From positions 1-35,355 of the forward strand of contig CAMAFY010000029.1 in the NCBI GenBank assembly GCA_945833885.1: a stretch of 35,355 nucleotides of DNA. The letters run 5' to 3'. This document shows, one piece after another, positions 1 to 9,246 of the stretch (position 1 is its first letter; each line of letters starts with the position of its first letter). Position numbers and translations under genes: made by a program. The notes below the pieces were generated by a model. That model had not been told where the DNA came from and made no database searches. It saw nothing but the letters and a program-made list of their open reading frames with translations. The stretch is from an uncultured Bacteroidales bacterium (GTDB taxonomy: Bacteria > Bacteroidota > Bacteroidia > Bacteroidales > Bacteroidaceae).

Positions 1-919
1 CGTCACCGTTATTGCCGTTTGCTCCCTGCGACCATCCCCATCCGCCGTCCTGGACTTCGTTAAGTCCCTCGAAAATCAGCGCGTCTCCCACATTCTTGAA
101 CCGCTCCGCTATCTGTTTCCACATGGAGGCGAACTGCGCTTTCACGGCACTGTTGAGTTCGGCATCGTATGCTGCGCGGCGGATGTCCAGAAATCCGTAG
201 TGGCCTTCTCCGCTACCTTCATCGTGATGTGTGTTGATGATGACTTTCAGATCCGCATTCGTGGCGTAGCCTACCAGTTCCTCCACACGGTCGAGCCAGG
301 CTTTTTCAATGAGATAATCGGGACCTCCGCCCACATGTCCCTGCCATGTGACGGGAATGCGCACGCATTTGATGCCTTTTGCTGCGAGGCCTTTGAAGGT
401 GGCCTCAGTGGCGGGCTCGTTGCCCCACGCGGTTTCCGATGCGAAGACCTCGCCCGGACGGCTCCAGGTGTCGACGGCGTCGAGTTGGTTTCCAAGATTC
501 CAACCCAGTCCGAGCGATTGTCCGAGTTGGAAAGCCTCGTTCTCGATGGGCTCAGGCTCGGGTGCCGGCATGGCATCTTGGGTTATCCTGACGCGGAGTA
601 CGGTGCTTGCGACCGAAACCTCCACGTTTGCCGTGCGGACATCGTAGGAATCGGTGGCGGAGGCCGTAAATCGCAGGTAGCAACTGCGGCTGTCCTTGTT
701 CAATGCTTGCGCCTCTATCCATTCAGGTTTGGAGGAGAACGTCACATTCTCGGCACTTGCGCCGGAAAGTTCAAGACTTTTCGTACCGCCCTCGGCAGAA
801 AAAGTGAGTTCTTCCGTGGAGATGCTGATTTTGCCTTCGTCGATGTCGTCGGAACCTCCGCAGGCTCCCATGACACAGATGGCAATCATGGAGAGGAAAA
901 GTGAGAGAAAGTGTTTCAT
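1..919 (-). CDS. GH5 subfamily 4 endo-beta-1,4-glucanase lipoprotein with BACON domain (3' end outside window)
   Basis: About 306 N-terminal residues are visible; the frame is open to the left edge. Residues 1-20 form a lipoprotein signal ending in a lipobox (VMGAC, Cys20), followed by GGSDDIDE. Such an acid-rich stretch marks surface export in Bacteroidetes. Residues about 32-116 look like a BACON domain, and a Pro/Glu linker follows (about 118-126). The catalytic domain starts with LGLGWNLGNQLDA, then ETAWGN, VRIPVTW, INTHHDE (about 228-234) and FEGLNE. Glu288 is the expected acid/base, and the nucleophile lies outside the window. The WNLGN and ETAWGN motifs point to GH5_4, whose members cut cellulose, mixed-linkage glucan, xyloglucan or glucomannan. 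In this locus, glucose-containing glucomannan is the likely substrate (inference). It is the last gene of the locus seen here. The 249-bp spacer before it is AT-rich around 960-1050, but I found no exact promoter match. Confidence 0.9.
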   Translation of the reverse strand, partial: MKHFLSLFLSMIAICVMGACGGSDDIDEGKISISTEELTFSAEGGTKSLELSGASAENVTFSSKPEWIEAQALNKDSRSCYLRFTASATDSYDVRTANVEVSVASTVLRVRITQDAMPAPEPEPIENEAFQLGQSLGLGWNLGNQLDAVDTWSRPGEVFASETAWGNEPATEATFKGLAAKGIKCVRIPVTWQGHVGGGPDYLIEKAWLDRVEELVGYATNADLKVIINTHHDEGSGEGHYGFLDIRRAAYDAELNSAVKAQFASMWKQIAERFKNVGDALIFEGLNEVQDGGWGWSQGANGNNGD

Positions 920-1168
920 TTGTTCGAGTCGGTTTGATGGCGGATGCGGAAGTCCTCCGCCTGTTTTTCTGTATGTTTTATAAAGGATTGTTCTAAAAAT
1001 ATATTTGTCGTCAAAACTTAGCCTAAGCAATTACTATAAAATTGACGGTGATAATTCGTAGAACCTACCTGGAACGTTCAGGAATATTCGTGTCCGTTTC
1101 CAAAGGTTGCCCTTCCGGCGTCCGGAGACGTGGTCCGTCAAGTCCATGGCATTCGTGGCGGACGGCCG

Positions 1169-3760
1169 TCAATGCAGTAGCAGTTCCACGCGGTGCCGGC
1201 CGGGAGTGAGGGGTACGAAAGCCGAACCGTCGGCATTCAGCGCGAGGGGTTGCCCGTCGACCGATGCCGAAACCAGACGTCCGTTGCCGTCGGGTGCCGT
1301 GCGCCGGATGGAGATGTCGAAAATCCCGTCGCGCAATTTCCGGCATACGTCGACATTTTGCAGGGCTTTGGGCAGCGAAGGTGCGAGCAGCAGGCCGTCA
1401 TACGCGGGCCGTACGCCCAGGATGTACTGCGAAACCGTCAGCCAGTTCCACGCCGCCGTTCCTGTCAGCCAGGAGTTCTTACCCTCGCCGGGGAATGCGG
1501 CGTCGCGTCCTGCCACCATCTGGCAGTAGACATACGGTTCCACACGGTGCAGACGTTGGTCAGCGGTCCATGCGGGACAGATTTTCGTGTAGTGTTCCCA
1601 CGCGCTTTCCGTGCGGTTGGCCAGCACTTCGCCGATGATGACCCAAGGGTTGTTGTGGCAGAATATGCCGGCATTCTCCTTATATCCGGCGGGATAGGAA
1701 CTGATTTCCCCCATTTCGGGGTGATAAGTGGTGAAAGCCGGATAGTTCAGCACCATACCGTGGGGGGTATCCAGCAGACGTTGGCACGAATCCAGCGCGC
1801 TGTCCACCATGCCTTCGTCGCGTCCGATGCCCGCCATGGCGCAGAATCCTTGCGATTCTATGAAGATTTTACCCTCGGAGTTCTCGTTCGAACCGATTTT
1901 GTTGCCGTAGAAGTCGTAGGCACGCAGGTACCATTCGCCGTCCCAGCCGTGGTCTTTCACGGCATCCTCCATCTTCCTAATGCGTTTCTCCGCATCTTCC
2001 GCTTCAAGTGCGGGGTTGAAGGTTTCGAGCATCTCCTCCGGAAGCACGGAATGTGCGGCAAGGTATTGCAGAAGTTCTACATATTCGCGTCCGCAGAACA
2101 CATAAAGTCCGGCAATCATCAGCGATTCCGCCTTCGAACCTTCGGTACGGTTTTCCGTCGTCTGGAACGATTCGTCGGGATTGTACGAGAAGCAGTTCAG
2201 GTTCAGACAGTCGTTCCAGTCGGCGCGTCCGATAAGCGGCAGCCCGTGAGGCCCGAGATGGTCGGTGACATGGCGGAAGGAAATGCGGAGATGTTCGAGG
2301 AGCGGCACCTCGGTCCCCGGACAGTTGTCCCAGGGAACGGGTTCGGCGAGGATGGAGAAGTCGGCGGTTTCCTTCAGGTACGCCACGGTTCCGAAGATGA
2401 GCCACAGCGGATCGTCGTTGAAACCTCCGCCGATGTCGTTGTTCCCACGGCGTGTCAGCGGTTGATATTGGTGGTAGCATCCGCCATCCTCAAACTGTGT
2501 GGCGCCAATGTCCAGTATTCTCTGGCGTGCACGTTGGGGAATCTGGTGGACGAATCCCACAAGGTCCTGGTTGCTGTCGCGGAATCCCATGCCGCGTCCC
2601 ACGCCACTTTCGAAGAACGATGCGGAACGTGAGAAGCAGAAGGTGATCATACATTGGTACTGATTCCAGATGTTTACCATGCGGTCGAGGCGTGGCTCAT
2701 CGGTCTTCACCGTGAATTTTGCGAGCAGATTGTCCCACATCGTCCTCAACTCCTCGAATGCCGCGTCTACGGCTTGCGGATTGTGGAAACGTGCTACGGC
2801 GCGGTGTGCCGGGCGTTTGTTGACGAAGGTGACGTCGGAGTCCTGCGATGTGATGAGCCTTCCGCTGCGTTTCCGGTGGATATCTTCCGGAGCGAACTTC
2901 TCATCGTCGGGCAGTTCGGCATAGCCGAGTACGAAGATCAGGTCGCGTTCCGCCCCGGGGGCGAGTTCGACTTCAATGAAATGCGATGCGATGGGGCTCC
3001 ATCCGTGTGCCAGAGAGTTGAGCGGGCGTCCCGCCATTACCGTCTGCGGTGCCTCGAACCCGTTGTAAAGTCCCAGGAATTGTTCGCGGTCGGTGTCGTA
3101 ACCATCCGCAGTCGTGTTCACACTGTAAAAGGCATAGTGGTTGCGACGTTCCTTATATTCTGTCTTATGATAGATGATGGTGGCGGGAAGTGCCGTTCCC
3201 TCGGCATCGATGACGGGGTCGAGGTCAATCTCAACCTCGCCTGTCGAGAAGTTTCTTTGGAAATTCTCCATATCGGTCGCGGCATTCCAGAGACACCACT
3301 CCGCGAAGGAGAAGATGCGGATCCGCTTGGTCTCACCGCTGTTGTTCGACAGCGTGAGGCGCTGGATTTCGACCTTTTCGTGGAGAGGTACAAAACACAG
3401 CAGCGAGGCCGTCAGCCCATTCTTCACACCGGTGACGCGGGTGTAGTTCATACCATGGCGACATTCGTAGCGGTCGAGCGGCGTCTTCACCGGTTTCCAT
3501 CCGGGCGTCCATACGCAATCGCCGTCGACGATGTAGAAATACCTCCCGCCATTGTCCATCGGAACGCCGTTGTAGCGGTAGCGGGTGAGGCGTCTGAACT
3601 TGGCATCCTTGAAGAAGTTGTAGCCGCCAGCCGTATTGCTGATGAGTCCGAAGAAATCTTCGTTACCCAAATAGTTGATCCATGGGAAGGGTGTCGCGGG
3701 ATTTGTGATGACAAACTCCCGTGCCTGGTCATCGAAATGACCGTATTGTTCGTTGTACAT
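1169..3760 (-). CDS. GH94 glycoside phosphorylase, cellobiose phosphorylase type
   Basis: 863 aa with no signal peptide, so cytosolic. GH94 enzymes phosphorolyse beta-glucosides with inversion; cellobiose phosphorylase gives glucose 1-phosphate and glucose. Family signs are the N-terminal beta-sandwich region (NGGRYFYI near 71-77), RDSNQDLVGF (about 394-403), DIGGGFNDDPLWL (about 442-454) and GRADWNDCLN (511-520), where Asp517 of the W-N-D motif fits the general acid. SSYPAGYKENAGIFCHNNPW lies further on. Length is close to typical cellobiose phosphorylases (about 810-820 aa). The gene follows the CE7 gene by 28 bp, so the two are co-transcribed. In a mannan locus it suggests handling of cellobiose units released from glucomannan. 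Specificity for cellobiose rather than another beta-1,4 disaccharide is inferred, not shown. The long open frame on the opposite strand (1193-2632) is a shadow. Confidence 0.9.
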   Translation of the reverse strand: MYNEQYGHFDDQAREFVITNPATPFPWINYLGNEDFFGLISNTAGGYNFFKDAKFRRLTRYRYNGVPMDNGGRYFYIVDGDCVWTPGWKPVKTPLDRYECRHGMNYTRVTGVKNGLTASLLCFVPLHEKVEIQRLTLSNNSGETKRIRIFSFAEWCLWNAATDMENFQRNFSTGEVEIDLDPVIDAEGTALPATIIYHKTEYKERRNHYAFYSVNTTADGYDTDREQFLGLYNGFEAPQTVMAGRPLNSLAHGWSPIASHFIEVELAPGAERDLIFVLGYAELPDDEKFAPEDIHRKRSGRLITSQDSDVTFVNKRPAHRAVARFHNPQAVDAAFEELRTMWDNLLAKFTVKTDEPRLDRMVNIWNQYQCMITFCFSRSASFFESGVGRGMGFRDSNQDLVGFVHQIPQRARQRILDIGATQFEDGGCYHQYQPLTRRGNNDIGGGFNDDPLWLIFGTVAYLKETADFSILAEPVPWDNCPGTEVPLLEHLRISFRHVTDHLGPHGLPLIGRADWNDCLNLNCFSYNPDESFQTTENRTEGSKAESLMIAGLYVFCGREYVELLQYLAAHSVLPEEMLETFNPALEAEDAEKRIRKMEDAVKDHGWDGEWYLRAYDFYGNKIGSNENSEGKIFIESQGFCAMAGIGRDEGMVDSALDSCQRLLDTPHGMVLNYPAFTTYHPEMGEISSYPAGYKENAGIFCHNNPWVIIGEVLANRTESAWEHYTKICPAWTADQRLHRVEPYVYCQMVAGRDAAFPGEGKNSWLTGTAAWNWLTVSQYILGVRPAYDGLLLAPSLPKALQNVDVCRKLRDGIFDISIRRTAPDGNGRLVSASVDGQPLALNADGSAFVPLTPGRHRVELLLH

Positions 3761-3788
3761 AAGGTTGTTCTTCGGGTGCGACTTTTGG

Positions 3789-5123
3789 TTACTTGTGAAG
3801 AAGGTGTTTGAGAAGGAAAGCCTGCCATTCGTCCCATTGCTCCTGATGCCAGAAGTGTGCGGTCATGGGATAGGGAGAAAGCGTCTTCTCTCCCCCGGCA
3901 ATGTTATACGTTCCATAGGCGGTAGTGGGTGGAACCACGTTGTCGTTGTATCCGAAACTGAAGAATCCGGGCACGTTGATGCGGCGTGCGAAGTTCACGC
4001 CGTCGTAGTATCGGAGTTCCTCCACCAGATTCTGGTCGATATGTTCCTTAGGTTTCCCCCGGTTCTCGTCGTAGAAATAGTGCGGCCATCCGCAGGGTTT
4101 CCTTACGGATGCGGCTTCGAGGTCGCACAAAGCCGCATGAACGGCGCCGTAGCATGAGACCCTCGGTTCGAGGGCTGCGGTGGCAAGTGAGAGGAATCCG
4201 CCTTGTGAGGAGCCTGTGACGGCGAGGTTGCTGCCGTCCCATGCCGTGTCTTCGGGGCCGTAGAGCGGCAGTACGTCGCCAAGAGCCGCGATGAAGTCCA
4301 CCGAACGCAGGCAGCCTGTGATGACATGCCGGTAATAATTCTGCCAGCGGCTGTGGATGCCGTTGTGCCAATAATCGGCAAGTGCCGCCGAGAAGATCTG
4401 GTCATAGTAGCGTTGAGGTTCGGTGACGGGTATGCCATGAATGCCGATTTCCAGCACAATCACCCCCTGACGGCAGGTCCAGGTGTCGCCTGTGTAGGGG
4501 CGGACGCCGGCACCCGGCACGCGGAGCAGGGCAGGATAGCGTCCGGGGCGCGCAGGAACGTTGAGGATTCCATAGACCCGGCGGCCCGAACGGTCGTTCT
4601 GGAACGACACATGATACGTCAGCACATCGGCGTTTGACCGCTCCGGAAGCAGGGTCAACTGAGGTTCGAGTGGTGTTTTGCGCGCCTCGGCGGCGGTTTC
4701 GCGCCAGAAATCGTCGAAATCCTCGGGACATTGCGCCACAGGCCTAATCTTTTCGGGGCTTACACCCACGCTGCACCAGGCCTCATAGTCGCGTCCTCCG
4801 ACGTGGGCAGTTGCCTTCAATTTGTAGAAACCCGGCACTTTCATCGTTGCCGTTACGCTTGTTGTGCCCTTTTCAAGGGTCTTTTCGCTGACTTCCTCGG
4901 CATACCACTCGGGACCGCTTTGGAGTGTGACTTTGGCATTGCGGAGGGGTACGCCGGACTTTGCCACGGAAACGTTGAAATGTATGGTCTCGCCGGTGTG
5001 GTACACCCAGTCCGGATGGTCGGGAGTGACGCTGATGGTGATGTCGTTGCCGATAATCTGCGCGCTGGCGGCAAGACCTGTTGCCAGCATGGTCGCTACG
5101 ATGAATAGAAATCGTTTGAACAT
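3789..5123 (-). CDS. Secreted CE7-type acetyl esterase (AXE1 family)
   Basis: 444 aa. A type I signal peptide is visible (MFKRFLFIVATMLATGLAASAQ, cleavage near residue 22), so it is periplasmic or secreted. Residues about 25-115 form an N-terminal Ig-like region, and an AXE1/CE7 alpha/beta-hydrolase domain follows (about 125-444). The probable triad is Ser306 (GSSQGG), Asp394 (FGYNDNVVPP) and His423 (MTAHFWH). CE7 enzymes remove O-acetyl groups from xylo-oligosaccharides and related sugars. Here acetylated mannan oligosaccharides are the likely target (inference). It sits 77 bp after the GH5_7 mannanase gene and 28 bp before the GH94 gene, in one transcription unit. The N-terminal extra domain makes it longer than the bacterial single-domain enzymes of about 320 aa. 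Confidence 0.87.
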   Translation of the reverse strand: MFKRFLFIVATMLATGLAASAQIIGNDITISVTPDHPDWVYHTGETIHFNVSVAKSGVPLRNAKVTLQSGPEWYAEEVSEKTLEKGTTSVTATMKVPGFYKLKATAHVGGRDYEAWCSVGVSPEKIRPVAQCPEDFDDFWRETAAEARKTPLEPQLTLLPERSNADVLTYHVSFQNDRSGRRVYGILNVPARPGRYPALLRVPGAGVRPYTGDTWTCRQGVIVLEIGIHGIPVTEPQRYYDQIFSAALADYWHNGIHSRWQNYYRHVITGCLRSVDFIAALGDVLPLYGPEDTAWDGSNLAVTGSSQGGFLSLATAALEPRVSCYGAVHAALCDLEAASVRKPCGWPHYFYDENRGKPKEHIDQNLVEELRYYDGVNFARRINVPGFFSFGYNDNVVPPTTAYGTYNIAGGEKTLSPYPMTAHFWHQEQWDEWQAFLLKHLLHK

Positions 5124-5200
5124 AGGATGGAAAATGTCCGAAAATGAGAACTGAAATACCTGAATGAACGGTGTTGGACGTTTGGAGGAGGTTCGCGGAA

Positions 5201-6604
5201 TTACCGCTTCCGGATTTCCTCAGACATGGAACGAATGATGTCAATGGTGGTGCCGTCGGCGGCGAATACGGAATTCAGACCCTGTTCTTCCTGTGCGGGG
5301 TCGCCCACATAGTCGTCCCATCGCTGCCAAACCACGTGTTTTACGTCGGCACTTCCGCCCCATCCCCAGAAGTTGCATCCGGCAATTTTGCCGGTATCGC
5401 GGATGATGCTGAAAAGGAATCGGTAGTATTCGTCGCGACCCTGCGTGGGACTGCCCGCTGAAAAGTGGAACCTGTCGCGCGGATAGCCGAACTCTTCGAG
5501 CACAATGGGCCGCCCTGTGCCTTTGAGAATGGCATACGCCTCGTCGATGTATGCCATGCTTTTCGTGCAGGCATCCCCCACCTTTTCCCTCATCGGGTCG
5601 GGTTTTCCTTCCGGAATGGTCTTACCTTCGTCGGCGTTTTGCTCGAACTTTCCGAGCCATCCCCAGTTGTAGGGCCATATATGAATGCAGGCGTAATCGA
5701 TGCAGGGCAGGGTGTGGATGTCGTGGAAGAGCCGCATGTCCTGCTCGCAACCGTGGCGTCCTTCGGAACCGGTGGTGATAAGATGGTTGGGGTCTATGGC
5801 GCGGATGAGTCTCGACTGCCGGTCAATCCATTCCAGGAACTTGCGCTTGTGCAGTTCGTCGCCGTCGAACGCCCGGGGTTCGTTGGCAATCTCCCACGCC
5901 ATGAGCGCCTTACACTCGCTGTAAGGCTGGTCGGTGTAGCGGTTTTTGCGGGAGACGATGTAGCAGGCATGGCGGTCGGCCATGGCTTTTGCCCCTTCGT
6001 GGAGCACGAAGTTCGACACATGCTGCATGTATTCGCGCCATCCGTCGATGCTCGGTACGGGTGTCTGGGAGAAATGCTTTGTGCTTCCGTCGTTTTTCGC
6101 ATAGTCCGGGATGTCGCTTTCAAAGCCTGCCCAGTCGAGATATGCGCCATATCCGCCCGACCATTCCCAAGCATTGTTCAGATAGAGCACGGCGCGCATG
6201 TCGCGTTTCTCGAGTTCTACCATCAGATAGTCAAGTCCTGCGAGCAGCGTGTCGTTGTATACTCCCGGCTCGGTTTGCAGTTTCGGAGCGATATGTGAGG
6301 GAATTCCGTCGCGACCGTCGCCTCCGACGAGCACACGAACGTTATCAATGCCGATGGCTTTCAGATGATCCAGTTCGCGGTGCAGGCGTTCGCGGTTGCC
6401 GCCTTGGCCTTCGCTGGCAAGGATGGCGCCATACCAGAAGTTGGCACCCACGTATCTGTATTCCTTTGTTCCGAGGTAGAAGTGTCCGTCATGCACGGTG
6501 ACGAAGGGCTTTTCCGCAGTGTCTCCGGCGGTTTGTGCGGTGGTGTTCATGGCGGCACACGATGAAATCATCAGACTTAGCAAAAGTTTTATGGTGTTTC
6601 TCAT
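5201..6604 (-). CDS. GH5 subfamily 7 endo-beta-1,4-mannanase
   Basis: 467 aa from the ATG at 6602-6604. The frame stays open upstream to 6955, but those codons precede the signal peptide and lack protein character, so the internal start is chosen. The N-terminus carries a signal peptide. Either type I cleavage (TTAQ-TAG) or lipidation at Cys16 (ISSC) is possible. The catalytic domain (about 32-467) shows VGANFWYGA, NVRVLVGGDG, WEIANEPR with Glu242 as acid/base, and VLEEFGYPRD with Glu371 as nucleophile. These are GH5_7 mannan endo-1,4-beta-mannosidase motifs. It cuts internal beta-1,4-mannosidic bonds of mannan or mannan oligosaccharides. It heads a group with the CE7, GH94 and GH5_4 genes, and the SGNH esterase gene lies upstream with a 313-bp gap. 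Confidence 0.92.
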   Translation of the reverse strand: MRNTIKLLLSLMISSCAAMNTTAQTAGDTAEKPFVTVHDGHFYLGTKEYRYVGANFWYGAILASEGQGGNRERLHRELDHLKAIGIDNVRVLVGGDGRDGIPSHIAPKLQTEPGVYNDTLLAGLDYLMVELEKRDMRAVLYLNNAWEWSGGYGAYLDWAGFESDIPDYAKNDGSTKHFSQTPVPSIDGWREYMQHVSNFVLHEGAKAMADRHACYIVSRKNRYTDQPYSECKALMAWEIANEPRAFDGDELHKRKFLEWIDRQSRLIRAIDPNHLITTGSEGRHGCEQDMRLFHDIHTLPCIDYACIHIWPYNWGWLGKFEQNADEGKTIPEGKPDPMREKVGDACTKSMAYIDEAYAILKGTGRPIVLEEFGYPRDRFHFSAGSPTQGRDEYYRFLFSIIRDTGKIAGCNFWGWGGSADVKHVVWQRWDDYVGDPAQEEQGLNSVFAADGTTIDIIRSMSEEIRKR

Positions 6605-6917
6605 AATATTATGGTGATGGGTACGTGAACAGGATAAAAAAGTATTTGCGATTTGAACTGGGGGGAGCGGTCCTTTATACTTCAAACGTTTGGTGTCCGG
6701 CGGCCATTGTCTTGCCTGTTTGCCGCACGGCACGCTGATCGCATCCGTGCCATGCGCAAGGTCCGCTCGGGAACGACGGTGAATGGGGTATGAACCGGTT
6801 TGGTCCGTTTGTTTGGATGAGGACATTTCCAGCCCTGTAGTGTCGGTATGTTTGGGTGTCAGACCGGTCTGAAAGATGCGGTTTATGTGTCTTTTACGGA
6901 TGGTTCCGAGGCACATC
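6605..6917. other. Non-coding spacer upstream of the GH5_7 gene
   Basis: 313 bp without a convincing gene; the open frame here is only an upstream extension of the GH5_7 frame. I found no exact TAnnTTTG box on the minus strand. There is a perfect 12-bp palindrome, CAGACCGGTCTG, at 6860-6871. Several such palindromes are expected by chance in a window this size, so I attach no function to it. No U-tailed hairpin follows the esterase gene, so read-through is possible. Confidence 0.5.
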
Positions 6918-8465
6918 TCAGCGTCCGTTCCCCTTTTCCGTATTGAAAGGTACAACGGGAAGTCCGCGGACGGTATGGAGTGTGCCGATGGAAAAGTTGC
7001 GGTAGCAGTAGCGGATGTTGCATATCCTGTCGGCTTCCGGGCATGCCAGCGACAGGAAGCACCCGGGTTTCGCCACGTTTTGCCATTCCGACGACGACCA
7101 CACCACGGCTTTGTGCCACGTTCCGTGGCTGTCCTGGGCCTCGAATCCCGCGATGTCCATCATGCGGTCAAAGCCTTCCGTGCTGTTGGTGAAGTAAAGC
7201 CGTGCGATACGTCCGTTGGTCTTCGGTGTTTCCACGCGGCTTCCGGCTATCACTGCCACGTCGTCCGGTGTGGCGTCGACGAGTGTCCAGCGTTCCAGTT
7301 CGGGCGCTTCCGCCGCAATGCCTCCGATGCCGTAGTCGCGGGTCAGCGCCATATATGCCAGACGTTGCCCGATGGGTTGCTTCCGGGCACCGTGAATCTG
7401 GTCGAGTTCATAGGGATAAATGAGGTCGCTGGTGCAGACACAGCCGCTGTGGGGCAGGAGGTTTGCGATGCGATGTTGGGCATTGCGGAAGTCGGCGCCC
7501 CACGTTCCGTCGGCGTCGCCATAGCGGTAGGGGGGGAGTTCCACGGTGTAGAAGGGCAGGGCATCCGAAGGTTGGTCCCAAAGACTGCGCCACAAGCGGG
7601 CCATTGTCTGGAAACGTTCCACATACTCTTCCTCGCGTCCGACGTTCGATTCTCCCTGATTCCAGAGGAAGCCCTTCACGGTATATCCTGCCAAAGGATG
7701 GAGCATACCGTTGTACATCACCATCTTCGCATGGTAATCGGTGTCGTCGATGGGGGTAAGACCGTCGGGATAGGTGAGGAGAACCTCCTTGGGCATCCAG
7801 CCTTCGACGCACGAACCTCCCCAACTGCAATTGATGATTCCCACGGGAACGTCAAGGATTTCGGTCAGCGTGGTGGCAAAAAACCAGCCGACTGCCGAGA
7901 AACGGGGCGCCGTGGCGGGCGATGCCACCTCCCAACCTCCGTTGACGCGCTGCTGAGGCTCCTGTGCCGGCGTCTTTTCTATGGTGGCGACGCGCACCGA
8001 CTTCCCATATTTCCCTGCCAGGGCTATGGCCTCGTTGCTCCCTTCTACGGGACAATTCCAGAAACCTCCCAAAGGCATCTCCATGTTCGACTGCCCTGAG
8101 CAGAACCAAACCTCGCCGATGAGCACGTTTTCCACCGTCTTCGTGTCCACGGGTGCGGCATCTCCGCCTTCCAGGGGCTGCTCTTCGTATTCCTTATATA
8201 TGATGTCGTAGGTCTGGAATCCGGCTTTCGGTGTGCTCACCTTCAATGTCCAGCGTCCGTCGTTGCCGGCTTTCGCCACGTATTGCCGCTGGTCCCATCC
8301 CGTTGTCACGAGAATGTGGTTTCCAGCCTTCGCCCATCCCCATAGACGGGCTTGGGTGTTCTGCTGCAATATGGCGTTGTTTCCAAGGATGTCGGGGAGT
8401 TCGATGCTCCATGCCGCGGATGTTGCGGCGATCGAAGCCAAGAATGTGAGGAGTGTCTTTTTCAT
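6918..8465 (-). CDS. SGNH-type carbohydrate acetylesterase (sialate O-acetylesterase family)
   Basis: 515 aa from the ATG at 8463-8465. The frame extends upstream to 8843, but that part has no signal peptide and crosses a probable promoter, so the later start is chosen. The signal peptide (MKKTLLTFLASIAATSAAWS) is type I. The body matches the sialate O-acetylesterase-like SGNH group: block I FCSGQSNMEM with Ser126, the WNQGESNV block (about 268-275) and DQIHGARK with Asp355 and His358. A beta-rich N-terminal part (about 21-110) precedes the first block. Polysaccharide-locus members of this group deacetylate plant glycans (for example CE20-type enzymes on xyloglucan). Here acetylated glucomannan or galactomannan is the likely substrate (inference). 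It is the first gene after the terminator that closes the GH36 unit. Confidence 0.87.
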   Translation of the reverse strand: MKKTLLTFLASIAATSAAWSIELPDILGNNAILQQNTQARLWGWAKAGNHILVTTGWDQRQYVAKAGNDGRWTLKVSTPKAGFQTYDIIYKEYEEQPLEGGDAAPVDTKTVENVLIGEVWFCSGQSNMEMPLGGFWNCPVEGSNEAIALAGKYGKSVRVATIEKTPAQEPQQRVNGGWEVASPATAPRFSAVGWFFATTLTEILDVPVGIINCSWGGSCVEGWMPKEVLLTYPDGLTPIDDTDYHAKMVMYNGMLHPLAGYTVKGFLWNQGESNVGREEEYVERFQTMARLWRSLWDQPSDALPFYTVELPPYRYGDADGTWGADFRNAQHRIANLLPHSGCVCTSDLIYPYELDQIHGARKQPIGQRLAYMALTRDYGIGGIAAEAPELERWTLVDATPDDVAVIAGSRVETPKTNGRIARLYFTNSTEGFDRMMDIAGFEAQDSHGTWHKAVVWSSSEWQNVAKPGCFLSLACPEADRICNIRYCYRNFSIGTLHTVRGLPVVPFNTEKGNGR

Positions 8466-8519
8466 GATTCCAGGTGCTGCCTTTGGGGCAGCAGATGCAA
8501 AATAGTGGTTTTTCGGCAG

Positions 8520-8527
8520 CAAAATTA
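8520..8527 (-). promoter_or_regulatory. Candidate -7 box upstream of the SGNH esterase gene
   Basis: The minus strand reads TAATTTTG, an exact match to the Bacteroidetes -7 consensus TAnnTTTG, placing a start about 45-50 nt before the ATG at 8465. No TTG/TTTG lies at the expected -33 distance, so the call rests on the -7 box and its position after the upstream terminator. Confidence 0.45.
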
Positions 8528-9127
8528 CCACGTTTTTGCGAAATGCACTTGCACTTTTTTGTCCGTTTGTTGTACAACCATGAAAAAAGGGGCGAACCTC
8601 TGTCCTTTTCTGCCGGACAACGCCGTGGAGGACGATGGGGAAGCCCCGGAGAGGCTTTGGAAATGCGATGACGACGGGCGGGGAAGGGTGGTGCGAAATG
8701 CTTTTCCGGAGCGGACTGATGTGCGTGTTTTCAGGAAGCGTCCACGCCATGTTTCCGGGTGTTTCATCAGGTGTTGAGGTGTGGGCTTGCGGTAGACATT
8801 GCCTTTTTTTACCCCATTCGGTTTGTGTTTCTTTTGAGGACAAGCGTAAAAAGAAGCGTCAAACTTGCACGGTACTATTGCAAACAAAAAAGTAAATGTT
8901 GTTGAATCTTGTATCTATCTTATGTTTTTGTGCGCCTGTTTATCCGTTTCGTCCGACTTCGTTTGCTGACGTTCTTGTCAACGGATTTGGTGAAAAACGC
9001 CCTTGAAACACGTTGAAAAGTGCTTCGGAATCCACCCTTCCACCTTCCGTTTGCGGAAAAGCGTCGCTTTCGTTGCCGTGGTTTCGGGAGGGCGTTCCCC
9101 AATGGCTTTTGCGGGAATTGCGGGGAT

Positions 9128-9246
9128 ATGTCGAAAATGTGCGGATGTTGCTGCCGTAAACATCGGAACTTCCGATGGAAAACTTCCGCACTTTCATTCA
9201 AAAACCTCCGCACTTTCTTTCAGAGGCTTCCGCACATTTTTTCATG
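9128..9246. repeat. 22-bp repeat array A (five units, two inverted)
   Basis: Two adjacent units read on the minus strand (9128-9149 and 9150-9171, 22 bp each). After 9 bases come three head-to-tail plus-strand units of 22 bp (9181-9202, 9203-9224, 9225-9246) with core AACTTCCGCACTTT and variants. The second inverted unit contains the 14-mer AAGTTCCGATGTTT, identical to units in arrays B and D. The array lies wholly in the spacer upstream of the esterase gene. A 22-bp period is not a multiple of three, so it does not encode a repetitive protein. Confidence 0.85.

Noticed and set aside
1012..1020. Promoter for the GH5_4 gene (minus strand TAAGTTTTG)
   Set aside because: The spacer inside the -7 box is one base too long and no -33 TTG lies at the right distance.
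1193..2632. 479-aa open frame on the plus strand opposite the GH94 gene
   Set aside because: It is a frame shadow of a clear GH94 gene on the minus strand; its translation has no domain character.
6860..6871. Operator at the palindrome CAGACCGGTCTG
   Set aside because: Perfect 12-bp palindromes are expected several times by chance in 35 kb, and no second copy or nearby regulator supports it.
8841..8885. Second promoter for the SGNH esterase gene (minus strand CAAGTTTG with TTTG upstream)
   Set aside because: The -7 box has one mismatch, the spacing is too short, and it would give a leader of about 370 nt; the box at 8520-8527 fits better.
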